Shown here: positions 26,729-35,644 of the stretch, one piece after another
Layout of the letters: each line of letters starts with the position of its first letter
How positions within the stretch are numbered: position 1 is the first letter of the stretch
From: FEN-299 sp963717945
GTDB lineage: Bacteria; Acidobacteriota; Vicinamibacteria; Vicinamibacterales; Fen-181
Reading direction: 5' to 3'
DNA: 64,000 nt
NCBI GenBank assembly: GCA_963717945.1
Contig: CAVQXT010000007.1
Span: forward strand, 310,001-374,000
Notes under the pieces: model-generated
The model's input: only the letters and a program-made list of their open reading frames with translations
What the model was told of the DNA's origin: nothing
Databases searched by the model: none
Position numbers and translations under genes: made by a program

Positions 26729-27337
26729 ATGAATATCGCGCGTCTTGGTCTTCTTCTTCCGCTCGCGGTGTTCTTGGCTTGTAATCACGATGCAGGCAGC
26801 GGCAAGTCTGGCGGTCTGCCTCACGAGCCTGAGGCACTGGTCCGGAGCCTCTACACGCAGGTGGTGGCCCTTCATCCACTGGGTATTCCGCCCTTCGAGG
26901 TCTTCGCGCCCTATATCAGCCAGGCACTGTTTCACAGACTCGTTTCATACAACGACTGCCTGGACGATTGGGACCGTCAGAATATGGGCAAGGTCCTGAA
27001 GCCGCCCCTTTTCGAGGGCGGGCTCTTTTCAGGCTTCGACCTGCGCGTAGAGCCCCAGGCATTCAGCATTGAGAGAGTGCAAGCAGAGAAGGATGGTTCC
27101 GTTCTGGTGCAGGTGAAACTCAGCAGGGAAGAACCATCCGAGCCCACGTGGGTCTGGCGCGTGGCTGCCGTCTTGGTGCGGGAGAATGGCCGCCCCGTCG
27201 TGGACGATGTCATCTGGCTCAGGGACCGGCCGCAGGGCGTTGACGTGCGAGTGTCGAAGGTGTTGGCCGAGGGATGCGACGGACCTCACTGGGTTGGAGA
27301 CCAGATGCCAGCGGACAGGCGGCCCTCGAAGCGATGA
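26729..27337 (+). CDS. Hypothetical lipoprotein with more AT-rich composition
   Basis: A 202-residue protein with a lipoprotein signal (LLLPLAVFLAC), so anchored by Cys18. GAGG precedes the ATG. The body has no recognised domain; the part from about 110 to 170 (VLVQVKLSREEPSEPTWVWR) looks like a small beta-sheet domain of the NTF2-like or similar kind. Codon use is visibly less GC-rich than in the neighbours (third positions with many A/T), and repeat tracts lie on both sides, so it may be a recent insertion. Confidence 0.7.
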   Translation: MNIARLGLLLPLAVFLACNHDAGSGKSGGLPHEPEALVRSLYTQVVALHPLGIPPFEVFAPYISQALFHRLVSYNDCLDDWDRQNMGKVLKPPLFEGGLFSGFDLRVEPQAFSIERVQAEKDGSVLVQVKLSREEPSEPTWVWRVAAVLVRENGRPVVDDVIWLRDRPQGVDVRVSKVLAEGCDGPHWVGDQMPADRRPSKR

Positions 27338-27396
27338 GTGGCGGATTGGACAACGATAACAAGGCAACCCTAAAGGGTCGCCCTACCGTAGGTCGG

Positions 27397-27475
27397 GGCT
27401 GAGCCCTGAGCCGTGAGCCCCTTGGCTTGGGTCCTGAGCCGGGTCTGAAGACCACGGCCTACGTACGGTCTTGAC
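27397..27475. repeat. Inverted-orientation heptamer tract plus degenerate GGTCT/AGACC palindrome
   Basis: TGAGCC heptamers (27397-27440, the opposite orientation to the other loci) run into GCCGGGTCT-GA-AGACCACGGC and then CTACGTACGG. The last part resembles the perfect palindrome at 50703-50722. It lies between convergent genes. Confidence 0.7.
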
Positions 27476-27508
27476 ACGGCCAAGGGCCAATAGCCGAGAG
27501 CCGACAGC

Positions 27509-29200
27509 CTACTTCACCCCGACCGCCCCGCCGTCGGCGGCCCTGCGATCAGACCCGCCCTCGAGCGTGCCGTCGCGCGGATCCACGATGATGATCTCCG
27601 CCACGCCCTGGGCGCCGCCGGGCCGCAGGACGTGGCCCATCCCTTCCAGGATCTTCACCGTATCGGGCGAGAGGCCGAACCGCTCGTAGTCGGTGCGGTC
27701 GGGCAGCCACTGGTGGTGGAGCCTCGGCGCGTCCGCCGCCTCCTGGGCGTTCATGCCGTAGTCGATGACGTCGATCACGGTCTGGACGACGGTGTTGATG
27801 ATCGTGCGGCCGCCGGGGCTGCCGGTCACCATGAACAGCTTGCCGTCTTTCGAGATGATCGCAGGCGCCATGCTGGAGAGCATCCGCTTGCCCGGGCGCG
27901 CGAGGTTCGGATCGGTGCCGACGAGGCCGTCGGCCGTCGTCAAGCCGGGCCCGGCGTTGAAGTCGCCCATCTCGTTGTTGAGCAGGAACCCGGCACCGGG
28001 CACGACGATTTTCGAGCCGTAACCTGCTTCGAGCGTGTAGGTGAGCGACACGGCGTTCCTGTCACGGTCCACGACCGAGAGGTGCGTTGTCTCGTCGCTT
28101 TCGGGCGGCCAGTCGAAGGTGGTCGGCGAAGACTTCGAGGCGCGGGTCGGCGAGATCGTCTTGCGCAGCGCCGCGGCGTATTCTTTTGAGACGAGCTTGG
28201 CGACCGGCATGTCGGGGACGAAGCCGGGATCGCCGAGGTAACGGGCCCGGTCGGCGAACGACCGCCGCATCGCCTCGATGAGCGCGTGCGTGGACGCCGC
28301 CGAGCGGAAGCCGAGCGCCTTCAGGTCGTAGCCCTCGAGGATGTTCAGCTGCTCGATGAGGCCGACGCCGCCCGAGCTGACCGGCGGCATCGACACGATG
28401 TCGTACCCGCGGTAGGTGCCGGCGATCGGCGTGCGCTTCTTTGGCTGGTAGGCCTTCAGATCGGCGCGGGTGATCAGGCCCCCGTGCGCCGCCATCTCCT
28501 TTTCGACCAGCGCCGCGGTCTCCCCCTCGTAGAAGCCGGCCGGCCCCTGGTCGGCGATCCGCTGCAGCGTTCGCGCGAGCTCGGGTTGCTTCAGGACGTC
28601 ACCGGCCTCGTATGGCGTGCCGTTCTTCGAGAACTGCGCCACCGAAGCAGGGTAGGGCGCCATCGCGCGGAGCGCCGACCGCAGCGACCGCGCCAGCCCT
28701 TCGGTGACCGGGAAGCCGTCGCTCGCCAGGCCGATTGCGGGCTCCACCAGCCGCTTCCACGGCAGTTTGCCGTGTTCCTTCCAGGCCAGGTAGAGGCCGG
28801 CGACGGTGCCCGGCACGCCCACCGAGACATAGCTGTTGTGATGCCGGGTGGCGCTGTACTTCCCACCCTCGAGGAACATCGTCGGCTGGGACCCTGTCGG
28901 CGCCGTCTCGCGGAAGTCGTACGCTTCGGGCGCCCCCGATGCCGGCCGAAAGACGATGAAGCCGCCGCCGCCGATGTTGCCGGCTGTCGGGTGGGTGACG
29001 GCCAGCACGAAGGCCGTGGCCACGGCCGCGTCGATCGCCGTACCCCCTTCGCGGAGAGCCTGGGCGCCGGCCCCCGAGGCCAGGGCGTTCTGGGATACCA
29101 CCATCGCGCCAAGGGCGCGCGCGGGCTGCGACTGGGCGAAGACAGGGCTGGCGGCGAGCGCGAACGCGGCGGCCAGGACGACGACTCGACGGATGCTCAT
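27509..29200 (-). CDS. ggt: Gamma-glutamyltransferase
   Basis: A 563-residue secreted Ntn-hydrolase. It starts at 29200 with GGAGGAG before the ATG and has a signal peptide ending PVFAQ. It splits gamma-glutamyl bonds of glutathione and related compounds in the periplasm. The nucleophile Thr of the small subunit is in DETTHLSVVD, where self-cleavage is expected. SSMAPAIISKDG and TGSPGGRTI are family marks around the substrate site. Length is normal for bacterial GGT. It is divergent from the amidohydrolase at 29235, with a shared 34-base spacer. Confidence 0.95.
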   Translation of the reverse strand: MSIRRVVVLAAAFALAASPVFAQSQPARALGAMVVSQNALASGAGAQALREGGTAIDAAVATAFVLAVTHPTAGNIGGGGFIVFRPASGAPEAYDFRETAPTGSQPTMFLEGGKYSATRHHNSYVSVGVPGTVAGLYLAWKEHGKLPWKRLVEPAIGLASDGFPVTEGLARSLRSALRAMAPYPASVAQFSKNGTPYEAGDVLKQPELARTLQRIADQGPAGFYEGETAALVEKEMAAHGGLITRADLKAYQPKKRTPIAGTYRGYDIVSMPPVSSGGVGLIEQLNILEGYDLKALGFRSAASTHALIEAMRRSFADRARYLGDPGFVPDMPVAKLVSKEYAAALRKTISPTRASKSSPTTFDWPPESDETTHLSVVDRDRNAVSLTYTLEAGYGSKIVVPGAGFLLNNEMGDFNAGPGLTTADGLVGTDPNLARPGKRMLSSMAPAIISKDGKLFMVTGSPGGRTIINTVVQTVIDVIDYGMNAQEAADAPRLHHQWLPDRTDYERFGLSPDTVKILEGMGHVLRPGGAQGVAEIIIVDPRDGTLEGGSDRRAADGGAVGVK

Positions 29201-29216
29201 CGGCTCCTCCGGCGGA

Positions 29217-29228
29217 GGATTATAATCC
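29217..29228. promoter_or_regulatory. Palindromic shared -10 between ggt and the amidohydrolase
   Basis: GGATTATAATCC is a perfect 12-bp palindrome, so each strand reads TATAAT within it. It is the only promoter-like element in the 34-base spacer. It would place transcription starts close to, or inside, both start codons, suggesting short leaders and competition between the two directions. Confidence 0.55.
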
Positions 29229-29234
29229 GCGGCG

Positions 29235-30962
29235 ATGCGCAATCCTGCTCTTGCATGGAGACTGTTCCAAATGGCGACCATCGCGGGCGTGTTGTCGGCG
29301 GCGACCGTCGCTGCCGCGTGCCACGGAGGCATTGGCTCATCGTCGTTCGGATTGGGCCGTCGAGCTGATTTGATCGTGGTCAACGCCCGCGTCTGGACGG
29401 TCGATGCGGCGCGGCCTGAGGCCGAGGCCGTGGCGGTCGCCGGGGACCGGATCCTCGCCGTCGGGACCCGCGCCGAGATCGAGAGGTTTCGGGGGCCCGG
29501 AACGCGCGTCGTCGACGCCGGCGGCCGGTTCCTCATGCCCGGCTTCGAGGATGCGCACATCCACCTGATGACGGGCGGCGCGCAGCTCGCGAGCGTCGAT
29601 CTGAAGGATGCCGCCACGCCCGCCGAGTTCGCACGCCGCATCGCGGATCGCGCGAAGCAGACGGCCCGGGGCGAGTGGATACTGGGCGGCAACTGGGACG
29701 AGCAGCGATGGCCGGGCGCGCCGCTGCCGACCCGCGCGCTCGTCGACTCGGTCGCGCCCGACATCCCCGTCTTCGTGGACCGCTACGACGAACACATGGG
29801 GCTGGCCAACTCGGTGGCCTTGCGGCTGGCCGGCGTCACCTCGAAGACGCCGGACCCGCCGGGCGGCCTGATCGTTCGTGACGGGAAGGGGGAGCCGACC
29901 GGGGTCCTGAAGGATGCGGCCCGGGCGTTCGTCCTCAAGGTAGTCCCGCCGCCGACAGCCGAGCAACGGGTGCGGACGCTCAGACGGGCTCTGGCTCACA
30001 TGGCCTCGCTTGGCGTGACCAGCGTCCAGGACATGGGACCCGACCCCGACGACGTGGCGGTCTGCGCGTCACTCGCGTCACGCGGCGAACTGACGGCGCG
30101 AATCCGGGCCGTGTCGTTCGAGGTGGCGCTGGCGGAGCAGTTGGCCATGGGACCGGTCAAGACCGCGGCCACGCCTTTCTTCCGGGTGAGCGGGGCCAAG
30201 GGATTCGCCGACGGTTCGCTCGGATCGACGACGGCCTTCTTCTTCGAGCCTTACGCCGACGCGCCCGACTCGCACGGGCTGCTCGCCGACGAGATGCAGC
30301 CGCTCGAGGCGATGCGCGGCCGCCTGGTCGCCATCGACCGGGCCGGCGAGCAGTTGTGCGTCCACGCCATCGGCGACCGGGCGATCTCGATGGTGCTCGA
30401 CCTGTTCTCGGATGTCGCGCGGGCCAACGGTGCGCGGGACCGCCGGCCGCGTATCGAGCACTCCCAGCACGTCGCCCCGGGAGACTTCGACCGCTACGCG
30501 TCGCTTGGCGTGATCGCGTCGGTGCAGCCCTACCACGCGATCGACGACGGCCAGTGGGCCGAGCGGAGAATCGGCGCGGAGCGGGCGAAGACGACCTATG
30601 CATTCCGGACCTTCCTCGACCACAAGGTCAGGGTGGCGTTCGGCACCGACTGGCCGGTGGCGCCGCTCGACCCGCTGCAGACCGTCTACGCCGCCGTCAC
30701 GCGGGCCACGCTCGACGGCCGCCGCCCGGGTGGCTGGGTGCCGGAGCAGAAGGTGAGCGTGGCCGAGGCGCTCGAGGCGTATACGGCCGGCGCCGCCTAT
30801 TCCGAGTTCCAGGAGAACGAGAAAGGCACGATCCGGGCCGGAAGACTGGCCGACCTGGTGCTGCTCTCGGGCGACCCGCTCAGGGTGCCGCCCGAGGCGA
30901 TCCGGGACCTCACCGTCGTCATGACCATCGTGGCAGGGAAAATCGTCTACGACAGACGCTGA
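29235..30962 (+). CDS. YtcJ-like amidohydrolase (family 3), exported
   Basis: A 575-residue amidohydrolase. The N-terminus is hydrophobic with a lipobox-like VAAACHG, so it may be a lipoprotein. It shows the metal motif DAHIHL, the YtcJ-type GGNWDEQRWPG, GFADGSLGSTTA, CVHAIGDRAI, RIEHSQHV and the late FGTDWPVAPLDP with the metal Asp. Members hydrolyse unknown amide or cyclic substrates. The gene shares a divergent promoter region with ggt, hinting at joint peptide or amide catabolism, but this is inference. Confidence 0.9.
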   Translation: MRNPALAWRLFQMATIAGVLSAATVAAACHGGIGSSSFGLGRRADLIVVNARVWTVDAARPEAEAVAVAGDRILAVGTRAEIERFRGPGTRVVDAGGRFLMPGFEDAHIHLMTGGAQLASVDLKDAATPAEFARRIADRAKQTARGEWILGGNWDEQRWPGAPLPTRALVDSVAPDIPVFVDRYDEHMGLANSVALRLAGVTSKTPDPPGGLIVRDGKGEPTGVLKDAARAFVLKVVPPPTAEQRVRTLRRALAHMASLGVTSVQDMGPDPDDVAVCASLASRGELTARIRAVSFEVALAEQLAMGPVKTAATPFFRVSGAKGFADGSLGSTTAFFFEPYADAPDSHGLLADEMQPLEAMRGRLVAIDRAGEQLCVHAIGDRAISMVLDLFSDVARANGARDRRPRIEHSQHVAPGDFDRYASLGVIASVQPYHAIDDGQWAERRIGAERAKTTYAFRTFLDHKVRVAFGTDWPVAPLDPLQTVYAAVTRATLDGRRPGGWVPEQKVSVAEALEAYTAGAAYSEFQENEKGTIRAGRLADLVLLSGDPLRVPPEAIRDLTVVMTIVAGKIVYDRR

Positions 30963-31056
30963 CGGCAGACTGTTGCGGCCCGACGGCAGTCTAAGCAATT
31001 ACGCGACCCCGCGAGGAGGCACCCCCCGCCGCGGAAATGTCCAGCTGACCGGAAGG

Positions 31057-31075
31057 GGCTCGGCGCGGCCGAGCC
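31057..31075. repeat. Perfect inverted repeat, possible terminator
   Basis: GGCTCGGC and GCCGAGCC pair perfectly around GCG, 95 bases after the amidohydrolase stop. No T-tract follows. The 206-base spacer holds nothing else that I recognise. Confidence 0.5.
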
Positions 31076-31168
31076 GTCCAGGTGGCACCGGTTGTGCGTG
31101 ATCTGTTACTCTTGAGCAGGGTTCGGGCCGAAAGTGCCGGGCCGTCGCCTTTTGCTGTGGAGCCAGGA

Positions 31169-31674
31169 ATGATCCGATCCGCGTCCCGCGCATTTCTTCT
31201 CGCCTTGCCCCTGGCCGTCCTGGTCGCCGGTTGCGGGTCTCCGACGTCACCGACGGTGACGACCACGACGACGACGACCACGACGTCCACCACGACAACG
31301 ATCACTTCCGCCCTCGACACGTACAGTGGAACCATCGTCGCGGGTGGGAGAAACACCCTCCCCCCCCGCCCGCCACCGGCTTCGATGCGACGCCGGGCGT
31401 GATCACGGTCACGATGACGGCGCTGGACCCGAATGTGATCCTGCCGGCGATCGGGATGGGCCTCGGCACCTTTGACGTCCCCAGCTCCACCTGCAGTCTG
31501 GTGGTGTCGACGACGGCCGTGCAGGTCGGTACTGCCATCGTCGCGACGGCCTCGATCGCGTCCTCGGCCACGACCAAGTTCTGCGTGCAGGTGTGGGATG
31601 TGAACGGCTTCGCGTCGGGCTACGTGCAGAACTTCACGTTGACGGTCGCACACCAGAAGCTGATCGGCACGTAG
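31169..31674 (+). pseudogene. Secreted Thr-tract lipoprotein split by a frameshift in a C8 run
   Basis: Frame one starts at ATG 31169 (GGAG 6 bases before) and encodes a lipoprotein signal with lipobox LVAGC, then a run of about 17 Thr/Ser codons (ACG/ACC microsatellite, 31258-31303) and DTYSGTIVAGGRNT. It then breaks in CCCCCCCC (31360-31367). Frame three continues from there as a beta-rich domain (ATGFDATPGVITVTMTALDP to the stop at 31674). One missing C in the run would join the two. This could be a sequencing error, a phase-variable tract or a true null allele. The joined protein would be a surface lipoprotein of about 168 residues with a flexible Thr stalk and a pre-peptidase-like beta domain. 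Confidence 0.7.
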
Positions 31675-31689
31675 CGGAAGGGCAATCTC

Positions 31690-32988
31690 CTAGCGCAGGG
31701 TGGCCCTGAAGGCCGGGTAGTCGGCACCCTCCAGGTCGACAGCCAACAGCGGGCGCGACGCCCAGTCGCGCCACGCGGCCGGCAGCTCCGGCGCCCGCCC
31801 GAGCTCCTCTCGAATCACCTCGCCGAACTTCGCCGGGTGGGCGGTGGCCAGGACCACGATCGGCCCGGGTTCGCCCGTGTCCTGCCGGGCCCGCAGGGCC
31901 GCGGCGAACGCCACGGCGCCGTGCGGATCGAGCAGGTAGCCGCTGGTGTCGAATACCTGCCGGAGGGTCCGCCGCGTCTCCTCCTCGGAAATCGACTCGC
32001 CGGTGAGATTTGCCCGCAGGGCGACGAGTGAATGGCCGTGCAGCTCGGCCAGCCGCGGGAAGTTGCTGGGGTCCCCCACGTCCATCGCGTTCGAGATCGT
32101 CGGCGCCGCGGGCCGCGCGCGGTAGGTTCCGGTCCGAAGGTACTCGGGCAGCACGTCGTTGAGGTTGCAGGCGGCGATGAACCGCCCGATCGGCAGGCCG
32201 ATTCGCTGCGCGATGACGCCCGCGGTGAGGTTCCCCAGGTTGCCGCTCGGCACCGCGAACACGACGTCGCCGGCCGCCGGCCCGCCGAGCGCCAGCCAGG
32301 ACGCGAAGTAATACACCGCCTGCGGCAGCAGCCGGCCGATGTTGATGGAGTTGGCGGAGGACAGCCCGAGACCGGCGAGGCTCGGGTCGAGGAAGGCCTG
32401 CTTGACCAGGCGCTGGCAGTCGTCGAACGTGCCCGGCACGCGGACCGCGGTCACGTTCCCGCCCAGCGTGGCCATCTGCGCCTCCTGGAACGGCGACACT
32501 TTCCCGGCGGGGTAGAGCACCACGACCCGGACCCGCGGCACGCCGTGGAATCCCAGCGCCACCGCGCTGCCCGTGTCGCCAGAGGTGGCGACGAGTATCG
32601 TGGCGCGGCCGCCCTGTGCGGCCAGCACGTGACCGAAGGCCCGCGCGAGGAACCGCGCGCCGAAGTCCTTGAAGGCGAGCGTCGGGCCATGGAACAGCTC
32701 GAGGACCGATACGCCGTCCGAGAGCGGCACGGTCGGCGCGGGGAAATCGAACGCGTCGCGCACGAAGGCCTCGAACGCGTCGCGGTCGAACTCGTCGCCG
32801 ACGAGGTGGCCGAGCACCCGCACGGCGATCTCCGAGATTGGCAGGTCCCGCCACGAAGCCAGGACGTGCGGGTCGATCGGGGGCAGCGAGGTCGGAAGAT
32901 ACAGGCCGCCGTCAGGCGCCAGGCCGCGAAGCAGGGCCTCGAGGAAGGTCGCATCCGGCGAGGCGTGGCGCGTGCTCGCGAGCCTCAT
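31690..32988 (-). CDS. thrC: Threonine synthase
   Basis: A 432-residue PLP enzyme that turns O-phosphohomoserine into threonine. The PLP Lys is in LAFKDFGARF; VATSGDTGSA and SGNLGNLTAG are the phosphate-cup and PLP-phosphate loops. N-terminal DGGLYLP marks the family. Size is that of the E. coli/yeast type. Its start overlaps the stop of thrB (4 bases), giving a thrB-thrC operon on the minus strand. Confidence 0.96.
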   Translation of the reverse strand: MRLASTRHASPDATFLEALLRGLAPDGGLYLPTSLPPIDPHVLASWRDLPISEIAVRVLGHLVGDEFDRDAFEAFVRDAFDFPAPTVPLSDGVSVLELFHGPTLAFKDFGARFLARAFGHVLAAQGGRATILVATSGDTGSAVALGFHGVPRVRVVVLYPAGKVSPFQEAQMATLGGNVTAVRVPGTFDDCQRLVKQAFLDPSLAGLGLSSANSINIGRLLPQAVYYFASWLALGGPAAGDVVFAVPSGNLGNLTAGVIAQRIGLPIGRFIAACNLNDVLPEYLRTGTYRARPAAPTISNAMDVGDPSNFPRLAELHGHSLVALRANLTGESISEEETRRTLRQVFDTSGYLLDPHGAVAFAAALRARQDTGEPGPIVVLATAHPAKFGEVIREELGRAPELPAAWRDWASRPLLAVDLEGADYPAFRATLR

Positions 32989-33965
32989 GACGCGTCGAGC
33001 CGGCGCGCGCCGACACCGTTCACCGGGCCGACGAAGCTGTCGGCGTCGAGGCCGGCCGCCTCGCGGAACGCGTCGCGCATCGCCGCGGCCACCCGCGTCG
33101 CGGCGTCATCGCTCGCGGCGAACGCGAACACCGACGGGCCGGAGCCGGAAATGGAGCAGCCGAGCGCCCCGGCGCCGAGCGCGGCGCTCTTGACCCGGGC
33201 GTAACCCGGGATGAGCGCCGCCCGCAGCGGCTCCACCATCCGGTCCTCGATGCTGCGCCCGATGAGTTCCAGGTCGCCGCGATAGAGCCCCGCGACGAGC
33301 GCGCCGAGATTGCCGAGGTTCGCCACCGTCTGTTCGATCACGAAGCCCCGTCCGCGAAGCAGGGCGCGGGCCGTCTGGGTCGACACCCGGCAGTGGGGGT
33401 GGACCACGGCGACGCGAAGCCGCGAGGGGACAGGCAGGTCGATGACGTCGAGCGGGTCGTAGCTCCGGATGAGCACGAAGCCGCCGAGCAGGCCCGGCGC
33501 GGCGTTGTCCGCGTGCGCCGCGCCAGACGCCACGCGCTCCCCGGCCATCGCGTGCGCGAGGAGCTCGCGCCGCGCGAGCGGCGCGCCGAACAGCTCGTTG
33601 ACCGCCACCGCCCCGGCGACGCTGCTGGCGGCCGAACTGCCGAGGCCGCTCGCGAGCGGCATCTGCTTGTGCAGCCGCAGGCGCACGCCGGGCGCCCGGG
33701 CCGGCTCCTGCCCGCCGCCGGCCCGTCCCGTCGCGACGAGGTGGGACAGAACCGACTGCGCCGACACGCCGACGACGTTCCTGGTCGGATCGGTGGTCAG
33801 CAGGCCGTCGTCTCCGGTGATCTCGACGATCTCGATGCCTGGCGCCTCAGCCAGTTCGGCCTCGACGAGGTCGCCCGGCTGGCCGAGCGCGAGGCCCAGG
33901 ACGTCGAAGCCGGGGCCGACGTTGCTGACGGTGGCGGGAGCGAAGACTCGAACGTGTGGCGGCAT
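32985..33965 (-). CDS. thrB: Homoserine kinase
   Basis: A 326-residue GHMP-family kinase that makes O-phosphohomoserine with ATP. Marks are the N-terminal VFAPATVSNVGPGFDVLG, the phosphate loop PLASGLGSSAASS and the C-terminal CSISGSGPSVFAF. It is translationally coupled to thrC. The region 33966-34057 separates it from a divergent gene and likely holds its promoter. Confidence 0.96.
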   Translation of the reverse strand: MPPHVRVFAPATVSNVGPGFDVLGLALGQPGDLVEAELAEAPGIEIVEITGDDGLLTTDPTRNVVGVSAQSVLSHLVATGRAGGGQEPARAPGVRLRLHKQMPLASGLGSSAASSVAGAVAVNELFGAPLARRELLAHAMAGERVASGAAHADNAAPGLLGGFVLIRSYDPLDVIDLPVPSRLRVAVVHPHCRVSTQTARALLRGRGFVIEQTVANLGNLGALVAGLYRGDLELIGRSIEDRMVEPLRAALIPGYARVKSAALGAGALGCSISGSGPSVFAFAASDDAATRVAAAMRDAFREAAGLDADSFVGPVNGVGARRLDAS

Positions 33966-33996
33966 CGATTCGCATCGTGTGCTGACCTGCTTGCGG

Positions 33997-34026
33997 CTGT
34001 CAAGAAGATCGGCTGGGGATTACAAT
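33997..34026 (+). promoter_or_regulatory. Putative promoter of the cupin protein gene
   Basis: CTGTCA (33997-34002) and TACAAT (34021-34026) with an 18-base spacer lie 32 bases before the ATG at 34058; the -35 match is weak. Confidence 0.4.
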
Positions 34027-34057
34027 CACGAAGTACGAGCATTCAGGAGGCCAGACC

Positions 34058-34897
34058 ATGATCTCACGCGCACTGACGGCCGTCGCCGCCGCCCTGCTGA
34101 TCGCGAGCCTGTCCGCGGGCGGGGCGCAGGCACAGGCCCCGGCTCAGAAGCCTCCCGCGCAGCAGCCGCCCCCGCAGGCGGCCAAGCCCGCGCCTCCTCC
34201 ACCCGCCGTCCGGCCGCCGGCGGCGACTTCGCGCCCGGCGGCGGGGTCGGCCGCGCGGGGGGCGATTACACTGGTGGTCACCGACCCCGTCGGCAAGACG
34301 ATTCCCGCCGTCCACGTCGTCCTGAGCGGGACGGCGTCGCGCGAAGGGACGACGTCGCGCGACGGCGCCCTGACGCTCGAAGGGCTCCGGCCCGGGACCT
34401 ATCGCCTCCGCTTCGAGGCCGCCGACTTCATCACCCTCGAGCGCGAGGTGGCGGTGAAGACGGGGCCGGCGGCGGAAGTGGACGTCGCGCTCGACCGGGC
34501 GCCCGTCAAGCCCGCCGCGCCGCCCCCGCCCGCGCCGAAGGACTGCCGCGCCGAGATCCCGGTCGACCCGAATGCCGCCGTGGCCCTTCTCCAGCTGCCG
34601 GACTGGATCCAGCGGAACATGATCGGCCGCAACGACCCCCAGAAAGAGGACAGCGTCGGCCGGACGGCGGTGATGACGCCCAGCGTCATCCAGGTCCGCG
34701 ACCCGACGCGCCAGCGCGGGCAGAACGACGCCGACGAGATCCTCTATGTCATTGCCGGCGAGGGCGTGCTGCGCGCCGCGGGACGCGATCAGGCGCTCGA
34801 CGCCGGGTCGCTGGCCGTCGTCCCGAGGGGCGTGGTCTATACGCTGGAGCGGCGCGGGCGCAACCCGCTGATCGCCCTGTCGGTCGTGGGCAAGTGA
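34058..34897 (+). CDS. Secreted protein with carboxypeptidase-regulatory-like and cupin domains
   Basis: A 279-residue exported protein with a signal peptide ending AQAQA. A Pro/Ala/Gln-rich linker runs from about 27 to 65. Next is a carboxypeptidase-D-like beta-sandwich (ITLVVTDPVGKTIPAVHVVL to VDVAL, about 67-150), a second Pro-rich linker, and a cupin domain from about 165 (ADEILYVIAGEGVLRAAG, GSLAVVPRGVVYTL). AGGAGG precedes the ATG. The cupin lacks the full set of metal His, so a binding rather than enzymatic role seems more likely. It is probably a periplasmic or surface sugar/ligand sensor; the function is unknown. Confidence 0.8.
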   Translation: MISRALTAVAAALLIASLSAGGAQAQAPAQKPPAQQPPPQAAKPAPPPPAVRPPAATSRPAAGSAARGAITLVVTDPVGKTIPAVHVVLSGTASREGTTSRDGALTLEGLRPGTYRLRFEAADFITLEREVAVKTGPAAEVDVALDRAPVKPAAPPPPAPKDCRAEIPVDPNAAVALLQLPDWIQRNMIGRNDPQKEDSVGRTAVMTPSVIQVRDPTRQRGQNDADEILYVIAGEGVLRAAGRDQALDAGSLAVVPRGVVYTLERRGRNPLIALSVVGK

Positions 34898-34942
34898 CAG
34901 GGGCGGGGCGCCGCACGGGAAACGGGCGCCGGGATCGGGTCG

Positions 34943-34948
34943 TATACT
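34943..34948 (+). promoter_or_regulatory. TATACT -10 element before the cytochrome gene
   Basis: TATACT 33 bases before the cytochrome ATG; a strong AAAGGAG follows at the normal distance. No convincing -35 is seen. Confidence 0.45.
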
Positions 34949-34981
34949 GAAGTGGACCCATCTCTCCAAAGGAGTGTTCCG

Positions 34982-35548
34982 ATGACCCGACACACCGCGC
35001 TCGCCGTGGGCGTGGCGGCGTTGCTCGCCGTCGCGTCCATCTCCACCGTGGCCGGGCAGCAGCCCGGCAGCCCTTATCCGCCGGCCAAGCCGCAGCCGCT
35101 GGCTCCCGCGGGCTCGGTCGCCCGCGGCGCGCAGCTCGTGACGCTCGGCGGATGCAATGACTGCCATACCCCGAAGCTGCAGAACGGGGCCCCCGACATG
35201 TCCCGGATGCTCTCGGGACAGCCGCAGAATGCGCCGCTCGCCCCGGACGTCGTCGGTGGCGTGTCGGCCAACATGCTGCTCACCGCCTGGCGCGGGCCGT
35301 GGGGCGTCTCGCTGTCGCGGAACCTCACGCCTGACAAGGAGACGGGGATCGGCAGCTGGACGCTGGCCGATTTCAAGAAGACACTCAGGACCGGCGTCAA
35401 CCCGAAGGGCGAGGTGCTGATGCCGCCGATGCCCATCGGCGAGCTTCAGAACGTGCCCGACAAGGATCTCGAGACGATGTTCGTCTATCTGCGGACGATC
35501 AAGCCGATCCACAACCTGGTCGGCCGCACGGCGCCGCCAAAGAAGTAG
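34982..35548 (+). CDS. Periplasmic c-type cytochrome, single haem
   Basis: A 188-residue protein with signal peptide (LAVGVAALLAVASISTVAG) and one haem site CNDCHTP near residue 57. Candidate axial Met residues lie in VLMPPMPIGEL. The pattern resembles the cytochrome c subunits of alcohol/aldehyde dehydrogenases or small diffusible carriers. AAAGGAG before the ATG decides the start over the in-frame ATG at 34952. It is followed by a Crp/Fnr regulator, so an electron-transfer role under that regulator is possible. Confidence 0.85.
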   Translation: MTRHTALAVGVAALLAVASISTVAGQQPGSPYPPAKPQPLAPAGSVARGAQLVTLGGCNDCHTPKLQNGAPDMSRMLSGQPQNAPLAPDVVGGVSANMLLTAWRGPWGVSLSRNLTPDKETGIGSWTLADFKKTLRTGVNPKGEVLMPPMPIGELQNVPDKDLETMFVYLRTIKPIHNLVGRTAPPKK

Positions 35549-35602
35549 GCCGCGACCTCGCCCACGCACCGTCCCGCGCGCCCGGCCCGGCCGTCGCGGC
35601 AG

Positions 35603-35643
35603 TGATCTGCGTCATAAACGCGCTCCCGGCGCGAGCCTACACT
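35603..35643 (+). promoter_or_regulatory. FNR/CRP-type box with -10 for the regulator gene
   Basis: TGATCTGCGTCA (35603-35614) has the FNR/CRP half-sites TGA-N6-TCA. TACACT (35638-35643) is a plausible -10. If transcription starts near 35650, the box is centred at about -41.5, the classic class II activator position. This suggests autoregulation or control by another Crp/Fnr protein. Confidence 0.5.
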
Positions 35644-35644
35644 G

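Noticed and set aside
31231..31330. Asp/His-rich peptide frame (DDHDDDDHD) as a metal-binding protein
   Set aside because: It is the +2 reading of the Thr-codon microsatellite of the lipoprotein and lacks a ribosome site.
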